Of a stretch of DNA of 64,000 bases, positions 10,291 through 20,816 are shown piece by piece; the stretch's first letter is position 1; each line of letters begins with the position of its first letter. The notes below the pieces were generated by a model. That model did no database searches, was not told the origin of the DNA, and worked only from the letters and a program-made list of their open reading frames with translations. A program made the translations under genes and the position numbers. The DNA comes from Symsagittifera roscoffensis. Its lineage: Eukaryota > Xenacoelomorpha > Acoela > Convolutidae. Location: positions 2,978,001 through 3,042,000 of the forward strand of contig NC_087068.1 of NCBI RefSeq assembly GCF_963678635.1, read 5' to 3'.

Positions 10291-13200
10291 TGTAATTTCT
10301 TATTGTTTTTTTGTAAATTTTGTTTGGCCTCAATTTTCTCGGCTTATGTTTTTTCAAATAAAGGACCTAAATTAGCGTTGTTCATTAGAAAATCAAATTT
10401 TGATGCCATTAAGTGTTTCCGGAGGGGCGAGCTTAAATGATTAGATTTTCAGAACTTTCAAAAAAAAAATTTCACTTGAAATAAATTTTTCTCAAAGAGA
10501 GTCTAGGCAACTTTTGTCTGCTTAGTTGACATTCAAAGTTTGCGCTTGAATACTTTCTAAACGCCAAATATTGTGTTTGTGGAAATGTGTTCGTCAAATT
10601 GAACATCATTCCAGACAAGTTTCAGAATTTTTTGTAGTTGAGGTTTTTTTTGAAACATTTTACTTTTTTCGGCCTAATGCTTGTTCTATTTTCTGTCTGC
10701 TAGCTTGCAATTCTTTTTATGTGCGGCATTCCAAATGGTGCAAATGGCAACTTCGCTTCTGTGCAAAATTATATCATTTTTTTGCCAAACTGCGTATTTT
10801 GTGAATTGTAAGCGGATGATTCCGCAATAGGGACCCTCCCTTTGTTCTTTTTCTGTTCTGTCTTTTTTTGATCGTTTTGACAAAAATTTAGCATATACAA
10901 AACTTTGTCTTTGTAGTCAAGAGCATAGAAACACAAAATTGTGCGCCCAACCAGTGCACAGCCTGGTGTCGTAATGATTTTTTTCTTTAATGGATCACCT
11001 ACAACCGCACCTGATTTGCATTCATGATTTGCATTGCTGGATTTTTTCGAAGAAGTTGACAGACCGCGTGAAATCAAATTATAGTCAACTCTGGCTTTAC
11101 TATATCCCAAAAAAGAGAAGCGAACAACTACATTTATATCTTGTTAATTTTGAAGAAAAAATGTTAAATCCAGACTTTTGCTTAACACTTTTTCTTAGAA
11201 ATTAGAGAAGCCGTGCTAATTTAGACAAAAATCAGCGTTGTTTAGCTACACGAATCTGTTCGTTGACCCATCGATATCTTAGCCGGGGTAATGAGTGAAA
11301 TTATATTGACCGTTTGCTTCTATAAACAAGCTGTAATTTAGCCCAAATCCTTACTGAGAAACTATTTTCCAAACTCCAACACCTGTATCTACTGTAAAAC
11401 TGCGTTTTCTTACACAACTTGGACAAAAATCAGGATTTATTTTCCTCATAAATAGTATATATAAAATAATACATTGCCAGCAAGCTTCTTGTCGGGAAAA
11501 TTGATTCTTGTTGGGAAAATGCTGAAATATTAGACTTGAAGATGTAACTGTTCTCGGTTAGAAGCCCTGGCTAGCCCTAAATAGCCTTGAATCTTGTTAT
11601 ATCCCAGTGAAAACTACTTCACATCGCTGACTTGTTTGACAATCCAAGAATTTACTCATTAAACGTAAGGCGATATCTCATTGTTTTCTCATTATCTTTA
11701 CGTGGAAAATTGTTGCTAAAACTTCAGAAAACTTTGAATTTTTTTTTATTCTACTATCAATCAAATGATTTAGTCAGATATAATTTCTAAAGGAAGAGCG
11801 AGGGAATTATTGCTGTTGCTTCCGAATTTAGATACAAGCTGTGGAATCCGTTCCATGATGCTTTGGTTTTTCTCTAAGGCAACCTGGAGCCAGCTTTTTC
11901 TTCTAAAGTTTTCGTTACCCACGCAAGATTAACAAAATCCTTGAAAAGCAATTTCACTAGAATCATAGAAAATCTTGTTTAGTGTTTTCATCGAAAAGAA
12001 GAAATATTTTTGGTTGCAACTACCCGGGTTGACAAAAACGCTACTCATATGATTTCAAACTTGTGAAACTAGCTTTTCACACGTCCAAAATAATGTCTGA
12101 TAACACTACAACTAGCGTTTTTTCACTGTGAGTTTTGCTTTAAGTTTTAGCGTTCAATTCAAAACACTATAAACCAAATTTTTCTGATGTGAAAAAAAAA
12201 ACAAATTGAGTGGCAGGAAAAGCTCTTTTTCTTCTCCCCCCCCCCCATCTCACATAAGCATCATTTTTATGGTATTACGAGGGGTTTTACAAGGTTAAAC
12301 ATGAAGACCAAATATGTTTGTCATTTCTTAATTAGCTCGCGTGCCAATCTTTGTAACAATCGGACGAAGTGAACAAAATTTCACTAGTAAAATTTTAAAG
12401 AAGGGGAAAAGGAAAAAGAGCCGCAAGAAAGAATTCTGCAGATAAACTGAATTGCAAATTCGACCAATAAATTAATGGTCCATTTTTCTTACCATATCTT
12501 ATTATATCAAAAATTGTAATTTTTTGTTCACGGCTAAAAACCCTTCTCTTTGGAAAATATTAGTGTTTGTAAAAGGCGGCCTGTTTTTTTGACAAACCTT
12601 AAAACTATCTTAAACTATCTGTGTTTTTCTTAAAAATTTAACGAAAAAACACAACTCTAGCTTCACACAAAAACCACATTCTGAAGTTTTGGGCAAAAAG
12701 ACTATGCTTGGACTACGTTATAGACAAAAAAAATCCAAAATTGCATGCAAAAAACTGTCTTCTGAAAACTATTTTGTGACTCTTAAAATTTTCGCGACTG
12801 AAAAAAGAACACATAATGTACTGAGTTTAATTGATAAAAAACATTTTTGTCTAAAATATTTTTTGGTAAAGTAATAAGGATTTCTATTTATATATACGTT
12901 GACTACTTACTCAAAGTCGGATAGTTACCTATAATATCTTTCATTCTGTTAAAGTGTGAGCAACAAAATGAAAAAAAACTCGTATCATCAGTACCAAACC
13001 CTGAATATCCCCCCACACGATATACCTAGGTCAAACTGATGGTCTTTGCGTTTATTATCGTGAAAATAAAACCAAAAACATTGTGCCGTAATTCAATTTG
13101 TAACGATTTATTAGCCGATTAAATAGCAGCCTAGGCGTTCATATCAAGAAATATCTCTAGCATTAAATGACCGAAATCGACCGAATCGGCAATCTTTAAA

Positions 13201-13480
13201 TCTCCAAGATTTTATGGAAAATGATTAAAAACGATCATTTGAACTGTTTTTTTTTCATTGGAGCTCACAACAATAAAAGCTTTGAACAGACTTTTAAACC
13301 TTTGTCAAAAGTTCCTTGTGAAAACGCTGAAATTGTTTTGAGAAAAAACCATCCCCAAGCACAAACTTTTGGAGCAGTAGATCACCCTAGGCAAAAATAT
13401 TTCACCATTTTCTTCGAAAATCGGAACAAAAAATTGAAACTGTTTTGAGGCAAGCAGTTTGGTTTTTTAATAGAGCGCTG
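10291..13480. other. Non-coding AT-rich DNA
   Basis: No gene is supported. A C-run at 12235-12246 is the only notable simple sequence. Open frames of 60-113 codons lack motifs and splice-site support. Confidence 0.5.
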
Positions 13481-14190
13481 GCTTAACTTAACCGGACGAA
13501 ATAAACAAAACTCGAATTTTCAAACGCATTTTTCTTAAATTGGGCTGTGATACGACAAAAAATGAAACGAAAAAAAATTGCTTAGAATTTCAACAGAATC
13601 AAAATCGTTCAATTTTTTCTCCGAAATGCTCAACCAAAACTTTACCCCAAAATTGGGTCTTTTTGGCTTTTTTCTATTAATCAAAAATTACGCTGAAATT
13701 GTTTTGTTAATTGATGAAAAATATATATGATAAAAAGCCTCTTACACAGCCTAACAAAGTTCGAGCAAGGTTGAATCTCCAAAATTCTGTGTGAGGAAAA
13801 TTTTTTTGCGTGACAGTCAAGAAACGTGATTTTTACTCTAAAAACCCAAAGTTTTTGCTCAAAAACTATTTTAAATTAATTTACTCAAGTTTTTTGGAGA
13901 TTCAATCTTTCAGGATTTTTGTTGGGCTGTGTAGGAGGCTTCTTGTGATAAAAATTTCTCATCAATTAACAAAGCAGTTTCAGCGTAATTTTTGATTAAT
14001 CGAAAAAAGCCAAAATGACTCAATTTTGGGGTAAATTTTTGCTCGAGAACTTCGGAGAAAAAATTTAACAATAATAACTCCAAGCAACTTTTTTTCTCTT
14101 CAATTTTTGCCTAATCGTAACCCAATTTGAGAAAAACGTGTTTGAAATTTCAAAATTTATTTGTTTTGACCGGTTAATTTATATCTGTTT
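13481..14190. repeat. Large imperfect palindrome (foldback), about 0.7 kb
   Basis: The left half (about 13481-13800) is, block by block, the reverse complement of the right half (about 13850-14190), centred near 13835. Examples are GCCTCTTACACAGCCTAACA (13738) with the complement of GTTGGGCTGTGTAGGAGGC (about 13921), and TCAAAAATTACGCTGAAA (13680) with TTTCAGCGTAATTTTTGA (about 13979). Blocks pair in reverse order, as expected for a single hairpin with scattered mismatches. No transposase is present, so this is probably a foldback or MITE-type insertion. Confidence 0.75.
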
Positions 14191-14581
14191 TGTAGGTTAC
14201 CAGGCAAAATCATTTTGTAATTGACAAAGGCTGTGACAAGATAAAATTCGGAAAATTGTTTTCTAAAAAAAATAAATTTTTATTGTCTTGAAACATTTTC
14301 TGGAGTAATTGAAATTAAATCTTTTTCACTGACGTTTAAGAGGAGTCGGAACACTCTACACTTTGCGCTGATACCTGCAGGCTTGTTTTAAACACCATTT
14401 GAGAAATCAAATTTAAGCAAAAATCGAAGAAGTACTGCAAAAACGCTATGATTTAGCACCCTGAACCGTGTTGGTGCCATCAAAAACCCACAATAGACCA
14501 AACAACGAACACATTTAGTTCACCGATTTCATCAAATCATCTATTAATTTGACAACTAAATTTTTTTCTCAAGCGTTCAAA

Positions 14582-14741
14582 CGCTTGTTTTTTTTCCAAA
14601 ACACTCAAAATAGCTTTTGTAGTGATGAAAAACTATTGTACAAACTTTTCTCCAGTCCGATTGTAACTAAAAATTATTTGTTAGAAACTTTTTTCAACAT
14701 CAAAAAAACTATTTTGAGTGTTTTCGAAAAAAAAGAAAGCG
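14582..14741. repeat. Foldback repeat, about 36-bp arms
   Basis: 14582-14617 (contains CCAAAACACTCAAAATAGC) is the reverse complement of about 14704-14741 (contains ACTATTTTGAGTGTTTTCG), separated by about 85 bases. A small hairpin element distinct from the palindrome 400 bases upstream. Confidence 0.65.
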
Positions 14742-15242
14742 CGAAACTGTTATAAGTAATTTTGCATAAATATCGTTTATAGACGAGAATGGTTGCACAT
14801 CATCTTTTGTGTGGGCAACACCTTTGAAATTTTTTTTTCACTTCTCATCATTTAAAGTTCAATATTTAAAAACTATTTAAGGTTTTGCTAAAAATTTCAA
14901 ATTACAAAAATCTGCAGAAAATACCGCAGCCTCGGCTGTTTTGCTAATTAGTTCGAATTACAATCAACAGCAGAAAAACTGCAGTCATCAAAAATTGGTA
15001 ACCCCGCGAAGTTTAGCTTGCTCTCAGTAAAATAATGGCGGTAAATTATTTCGAAAACATTTTTATAATTCACACTTTTTGACAAAAAAAATACACGTGT
15101 ATAAACAATTCCACACCTAGATCGATTTAACTTGTCTACAGATTTTCATTACGAGGACAAACTGTGCACTGGATAGGCGCACAATTTTGTGTCTGTATGT
15201 TCCTGGATTCCAAAAACTAATCTTTAAACATGTTCCAAAATG

Positions 15243-15440
15243 TAAGTGGATTCCACCTACAAAATTTCCGCGTACATTTGAGGGTAACGAAAATTTTGTC
15301 GGCACATTTGTTGTGTCACGGATCCCGCAACAAGGTAATATAGCTAGCTGTTCTCGATTCCGCAACTGTAAGTGGATTCCACAAAATGTACGCGGAATCC
15401 GCAAATGTAAGCGGATTCCGCAAACTGTAAGTGGATTCCG
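15243..15440. repeat. Clustered GGATTCC(A/G)C motif repeats, block 1
   Basis: The motif TGTAAG(C/T)GGATTCC(A/G)CAAA occurs about five times in 200 bases in both orientations (for example near 15243, 15366, 15403 and 15425, with the inverted form near 15390). It is a dispersed short repeat, half-palindromic around GGAATCC/GGATTCC. A related block lies at 16096-16434. Confidence 0.7.
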
Positions 15441-15572
15441 AATTTTGTTCAAGACTGAACTTGCATATGAACAATTAAAAGCTAGAGCTGAAATTCTTAT
15501 CTCTAGCAATGCGGAATTTAAAAGCAAGAACTTAAAACATTGGTTACCTAAATCAGTGGATGTCATCTTTTA

Positions 15573-16022
15573 GTATTTTGGAAACACAACACCGAATAAT
15601 TTCAATATTTGGAGTCAATGAGTTGAGAGTGAATGGAAGTACAACACACGGCATATCGCCAAATTAGTTCAGTATTTGGGATTGCGTCAATCCCAAATAC
15701 TGATTTTGGAAGCATAACGCCGAAAAAATTCAATAATTGTAGTCATTGGGTTGAGAATGTATGAAAACACAGCATATCGCCAAATTAGGTCAGTATTTGG
15801 GATTCCATGATCCCAAATATTGGTCAGAAATTGAGATTGATGAAAACCCAAAAACTGGAGTAATATGAAATAATTATGGAATAAATTAACTATTTAAGTC
15901 ATTAGGTTGAGAGTGATTAGAAACCCAACGTATAGCATCTCGTCTAATTAGTTCAGTATTTGGGATTTCATCGATCCCAAATACTGGTCAGTAATTGGGA
16001 TTTTGTCAATCCCGAACACTGA
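15573..16022. repeat. Hairpin-bearing tandem repeat, about 3 units
   Basis: Three diverged units of about 120-165 bp each contain a TTGAGAGTGA-like segment, ATCGCCAAATTAG or equivalent, and end in a palindrome with AGTATTTGGGAT and ATCCCAAATACT arms. The palindrome at 15670-15702 is perfect (15-bp arms around CGT). The others are at about 15791-15822 and 15953-15986, with a fourth terminal hairpin directly after at 15989-16021. Hairpin loops differ while the arms are kept. Confidence 0.7.
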
Positions 16023-16095
16023 TCAAGAGGATTCCTATTCTAGTGAAAACAAATCATGTTATTAAAAGATATAATTTTAAACGCTACTACATATA

Positions 16096-16434
16096 TGTAA
16101 ACGGAATCCGCAAACAAAATGCGGATTCCACATGCAATTTCTGGATTCCACTTACACTTTGCGGATTCCGCTTACAGTTGGGGATTCAACAACAGCTCAA
16201 TTCAACTATACACATGTCTTATTGTTTGTTTGTGGACTCCACAAACTGTTTGGGATTCCCCAAAAACGGTAGCCGATTCCGCAAACTCGTCTGTTTTTGC
16301 AGCAATTTTGAGCGGAACAGCGTTTTAAGTATTTGTTTGTGAAATCCATGACAGCAAAGAAGATCAAAGAAAAGTAGCAATGATGTGGATTCCGCGGCAA
16401 ATCTGATTTTGGTTTGTTGTGGAATCCGCATACA
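16096..16434. repeat. Clustered GGATTCC(A/G)C motif repeats, block 2
   Basis: Same motif family as at 15243-15440, at least eight occurrences (near 16099, 16123, 16143, 16161, 16240, 16273, 16384 and 16419) in both orientations. The last copy overlaps the putative first exon of the serine protease at 16444. Confidence 0.7.
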
Positions 16435-16443
16435 ATGCACAGA

Positions 16444-16682
16444 ATGCACAGTTTGGCCTCGTATTGTTGTTTGTTAGATATTCTATTAACATCTGAATAT
16501 GTTGGTTATTATGGGAAGCTGCACGCAGAATATGAATCAGATCCTGGCTCGGAGAGGGAATCTTACGGATACAGAAAGCTGACCCAAGAAAACGAGGCTG
16601 GCAATCGAATTATCAATGGCTACAATTCTGATATTGTCGAACACCCATGGACAGTTCAAGTTCAACTGAGTATCAAACAAAT
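16444..16682 (+). CDS. S1 serine protease, N-terminal exon with activation site
   Basis: From a Met at 16444 (another in frame at 16435) the frame gives MHSLASYCCLLDILL, a short hydrophobic stretch that could be a weak signal peptide. A charged propeptide follows, then NRIINGYNSDIVEHPWTVQV. R/IINGY is the zymogen activation cleavage site and new N-terminus of an S1 protease, and HPW-V-V is the first beta strand. The frame runs to a GT donor after 16682 (phase 2) and then stops. No matching CGG/His exon follows before the retroelement nest at 18823. Its end phase does not match the exon at 4048, so it belongs to a different family member. Confidence 0.7.
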
Positions 16683-18822
16683 GTAACTTCTTAAAAATTC
16701 CACGCATGGTTTTCGAATTTTCAAAAATCGTAAGCGCTTTGCTTCACCATGCGAATTTTATAAGTAAAATATAATTCCGGTTATTTTCCAAAATTTAGAT
16801 TAGTTTCACAAAAGTCTTATTAAAAATCTTTAAATTGGATTTGATTTTTTGTTCTCCCACCCCATTACTCAATTTTTCTGTTTATGTGTTATTATGGCAA
16901 AAAATGTGAGTTTATGAAGTAAAGTATGAATAACGAATCTGTTTACAAAGCTTAGTTTGTCATTTCCGAATTAAAGATTAATTTTTTAAACCAGATTACG
17001 TTCACTTGTCTGGCGGAAAAGAGCTCAAAAGTTAAACAAGGAACTAGGAGAAAGCCAAATTTTGCAAAAAAAAACTAACCAAATCAGTTTTACTTTATTT
17101 TATTTACTTGAAAGGCAGAACCAAAATTAATTTGATTTAATCTTAATTTAAATGATTTACAAAAATTAGAACTAATGTATTTCAACCGCAACTGATGAAA
17201 CTGCTCTTGTCACAAATTTGCCAACATTTCAAGGCACATTAAATTTATTTTTCTGATGAATGAGCATTTTCAGCAAATACAGTTAGCACCGAAAAATAAT
17301 TTTTGTTTTTCCTTTTGCAATTAGTTTCATCAATCCTTTCAGCAAATTTACTTCTAATTTCAACAAGTTTACTTTTTCAACCACAAAAAAATCATGTAGA
17401 TGCAAAGCTAGGTACTTTTTTGATTTATATATTATGCTAGCTGGATATTAATCCAAATACGCGGGACTTGCGCTGCTAGTTTAAAAAATGTCCGTTCTAT
17501 TCTAAGAAAAGTATTCACTTATCTAGAATAGATTATTACACAAAAAAAAGTAATTTATATCGCTTAAGTAGGCCTGAATTAGGTTATTTCTCACGGCTGG
17601 GAAAGGATGAAGTTGCGTTTTTGTAGTTTTCAGCTCTTGTTCTAAACTCATTTTTGAGCAGTAGGCAAATATCCTTAAGCCAATTATAGTCAATTTTGCT
17701 TAGTGTTCAATTTTATAATAATAGCGCCCAATAAAAGAGAGAATTGTTGAGTGCTAAACTCTGAGCTTCTAATTCCAGATTAATCTAGAATAGATTTATT
17801 GCAAAATATGCAAAGCTACTAAAGCAAGTAAAATGCAGACGCAATGAAAGGGGTTGAAGAGAATTACAATTATGCGATGGCGCATATACTTGTTCATTTA
17901 GCTCACGTACAATTAATCTTTTTTTTAGAATTATTTCTGTTCCAAGTTTTTGGTTCATTTTGAACCTAGAACAGAAAATAATGTTATGAGCCATACATAT
18001 TTAAAAAAATCATCCACACTACATTTCTTATAGAAATTTGAGCACAAAACTGATTCAGTTCTGGTATTTTTTTAAAATTTTTTAACACTATTTTGGGCGG
18101 AAAATCTGGTCATTTTTTTCTACCACTTTAAGTGTCTTTTGTTTTTATTTGACATTACATACATTTTTGAGTCTACAAATTTTATGTTTTTAGCTCCCAC
18201 AAATTTCATTCAATGTGCCAGTTGGTCAGATTTGGAAGTTTGACATTGAGCAACGCAAAAGACATAATTTTGGGGTGAAATGGAATTTTTTCAAAAAATC
18301 GAATTGAGAATGTCATGCTCAAGTTTCTCGCGACAACTGAAAAAATCAGAAAATAAGATCACAAGAACCGAACTACAATCGCGGAAAAGTAGTGAAAAAA
18401 ACAACGGGAAATTGCTATTCACAATTTCCAGATATAAGATTGTGCGAAAGTAGAGCTGTCTTATTCTTAAGAGAAGACAGAGCGATCTTGAGTGGAGAAG
18501 AAAGCGAATCAGTATAGGACCAGAGTGAACCTTCAGTGGAAAGGTGGACAACCGAAGACTCCCAATGGTCCAGCCCCAAAACTCATTTCTCAAGCTGAAA
18601 CTTGTTCATTCAAAACTCCTCGAGTCAAATTTGATTACCAATCATTCTAGAGTTACTTATTATTTAGTTACTCAATTCTAGAGAATATGCCGGTATGTGA
18701 GTACCCAATTTAAATTTCTAGAGTGTGTTTTATATTGTTATTTTGAGGTAAGGAGATTTTTAGGTTGATCCATCTGAAATGAATCAAAGGTCCACTGTCT
18801 TAAATAAAGTAACTATTTGGAT
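16683..18822. other. Intron-like or intergenic AT-rich DNA
   Basis: After the donor at 16683 no second protease exon (CGGtLI, TAAHC or GDSGGP) was found on the plus strand. The minus-strand open frame near 18291-18593 has no motifs. If the gene is intact, its next exon would have to be beyond the retroelement nest and outside the window. Confidence 0.5.
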
Positions 18823-19076
18823 TGTTACGACCCTGTTTTCAACGGTGTTCGCGTGTTTTAGGTATTTTAAGACCTAAGTATGGGGTCGTTCTTATTTTCT
18901 GGAGTGGGCTTATTTTGGTAGTGGCCTTCAAACTGTAACAAAGGTTGTAGTCTCATGTCGCAAGTAAAGCGAATTGGCTCCGGTCGTTCGAGGTAGAAAA
19001 ACACAAGAGATAGTGTCCCTGACTCTTTAGCCAATGTTTGTAGGGCCTATTTTTCTTCAACCTCATATGTGACTTA
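18823..19076 (+). mobile_element. Element 3: left part of a plus-strand LTR, split by element 1
   Basis: The sequence begins TGTTACGACCCTG and ends where the element 1 LTR begins (19077). Across element 1, 44393-44414 ends ...GACTGTTACA, and 12 bases later a PBS-like TGGCCGTCTGGTGTG starts (44427). Elements 1 and 2 have the same arrangement: LTR end ACA, 12-13 bases ending in T-runs and A, then TGG. Joined, the two parts would form an LTR of about 276 bp with TG...CA ends. This is inferred from geometry; no second copy of this LTR is in the window. Confidence 0.5.
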
Positions 19077-19995
19077 TGTAACATTCGCCCGGAAGATACA
19101 TATCGACGGATAACAAAACTAAGTCTTAAGACGACTGGCTAGCGTCTAAACAGAGCTTTGCATGTTTTTCACCGTCTCTACCAAGCCAGTACTTTTCGGT
19201 GGTCTTTCTTACATCGGGTCGACAAAAACGTTACTGCTCTCCGGCTTCGACCAGAACGCTCAAATTAACTGAATTACATGCAAAGGTAGTGAGCTCATGG
19301 CTGGGTCTCTGTATCCCCAGACCACGAGGTCACTCCTAAAAACAGGGCTACTACTTATCATATTACTATTGTTTTTGTTCAGTAGATAAAAATCATCATC
19401 TCCATCGAAGATGGATCAACCCTTTCCCCCAACTCCTAGCACCTCATCCTTGTCAAAACTAATCAAAATATCAGTTAAATTCAAGTCAGGACATGACAGG
19501 ATGCTAAAAGTTTATGTGAGTTAATAAAAGTTTCCGTCCCGAGACCCTTCCGGATTCTTGAATCCGCTGAATCAAGCTCCTTACTCTTGATTTCTCGCTA
19601 ATCCGGAAGGCTGGTTCTCACCCTTCACCGTTGTTGGCAACGGCCTTGCAACTATTGTAGCAGCACAATAGTTGCAACTCGGAACGTTCTCTGCTATTCT
19701 GTAGTTCGTTGTCGTTTTCCAATCTCGATTTTCGTACTGTTCGCAATCGCAGATAAAAGTTGTTCTGTTTTTCACTCGCTTTTTGTTAAAAATGGCCGTT
19801 TCAGCATTTCTCAGAAATGTGACGTCATCATTCGAATTTTTGAAAATTTAAAATACTAGAATATTCTAGCCCTCACCATTTGGCTAAACGTTCCAATAAC
19901 GTCGCTAATCCTTCTAAATCATCAACTCGGAAGGCTTACTGCTCAAAATTCGAATCCTGCATAAATTGCATTTTGGCCATTCTGGTCGAATGTCA
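19077..19995 (-). repeat. Element 1 3' LTR (919 bp)
   Basis: It starts TGTAACATTCG and ends CGAATGTCA on the plus strand, a TG...CA LTR with short inverted termini. It matches 43474-44392 along its whole length without indels; differences were seen near 19284, 19345 and 19510. It contains a 13-bp-arm hairpin (TTGCAACTATTGT, six bases, then the complement, near 19657-19690). It also carries an inverted pair CCTTCCGGATT/AATCCGGAAGG (near 19548 and 19602) and a palindromic TGACGTCA at 19820-19827. The short open frame inside it is not a gene. Confidence 0.95.
19820..19827. promoter_or_regulatory. CRE-like palindrome TGACGTCA in element 1 U3
   Basis: A perfect 8-bp CREB/ATF consensus, also at 44217-44224 in the 5' LTR. 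In the sense direction it lies about 50 bases upstream of the point where the partial LTR begins, a plausible promoter position. The element 2 LTR lacks it although flanking bases (TTTCTCAGAAATGT) are conserved. Binding is inferred only. Confidence 0.4.
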
Positions 19996-20033
19996 AATAC
20001 TCCCCGGACAGTCCGGTCAATGTCCTCATTGAA
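19996..20033 (-). promoter_or_regulatory. Element 1 3' polypurine tract plus adjacent hairpin
   Basis: Immediately inside the 3' LTR the minus strand reads ACTGTCCGGGGAGTATT before the LTR's TGACATTC. This is the position and composition of the plus-strand primer (PPT) of an LTR retroelement. Five bases further inside (20016-20033) the plus strand reads GTCAATG-TCCT-CATTGAA, a 6-bp stem with a TCCT loop. The same module occurs at element 2's PPT (45634-45669) and inside both pol genes (30772-30809 and 52219-52256). Confidence 0.8.
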
Positions 20034-20816
20034 TCGCGCAATGTTCTAAATGGTTACAGTGTCATCGAACAGAATTTACAAAATGCACGAAATTACTTTT
20101 ATCTACGTCACATCGACTCACTGCAGAATATAAATGGCATCATACTACATCACTATAGCCTTCAAATTCTTTCATTAATCTGCACATTGAGGATATGACT
20201 TAAGATAAAACATATTTTCTGACTTCCAGTGTCAATGTCCCGATTGAAACTTTTTCTCCTAGATTTAAAAGGTGTTGGCTTGCAGGACAGTCCTGCCAAC
20301 CAACAAGCTAAAATTATCCTACTATGCTCCTTCCCTTCGGAAATCTTGCTTGTTTATTGTCCTGAATATTAAAACCAAGAGACCTTGTGGTTAGAAAGAA
20401 CAATTCAACAACCTCCCTCCTCAAGAAGTTACTCAAGTTTTTCATGTCACCACAAAGTGATCAGTCTTCCTAAGTGATTAAAAACAATTATGCAGGCTGG
20501 AATATTTAAATATACTCTTCCCTCAAGCCTTTCTAAATAAATAATAAGTGAGTGTCTCTAAAGCCACTTCAACTAAAACCAAAATGCAAATTTATAAATG
20601 CAACAATTTCAAAACTCAACTAAATGTTTCAGTTTTCAATTACAACTTGGTTGCTTGGTTTCTCACTTGAGTTTTTCACACACATAAAACAATTCTGAGT
20701 TTTAACTTTTCTTCATCATCCCTTTGTTCTCTTCGTTTTTCGTCGTTTAGAAGTTCTAAAACTTCTAAATTCTTCTAATTTTCTTTCTTGCTGCCTCTTG
20801 TTTTCTCGACCATTCG
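20034..20816 (-). other. Element 1 3' untranslated region
   Basis: A non-coding interval between ORF5's stop and the PPT. Short blocks are conserved with the same interval of element 2 (45670-46377), for example AAATGGCATC(A/G)TACTACATC near 20131 and 45784. This fits a transcribed tail of the element, not inserted host DNA. Confidence 0.6.

Noticed and set aside
15573-16022. CRISPR-like array
   Set aside because: Units are long and diverged, the spacers are themselves homologous repeats, and the genome context is animal.
18291-18593. 100-codon minus-strand ORF
   Set aside because: No motif and no splice support; AT-rich chance frame.
19071-19076. Perfect target-site duplication of element 1
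   Set aside because: Left flank GACTTA and right flank CATTAA do not match as a direct repeat; at most a 3-base TTA agreement.
19581-19775. Small protein encoded in the element 1 LTR (identical copy at 43978-44172)
   Set aside because: Identity is due to LTR duplication, the frame lacks motifs and it spans the LTR hairpin.
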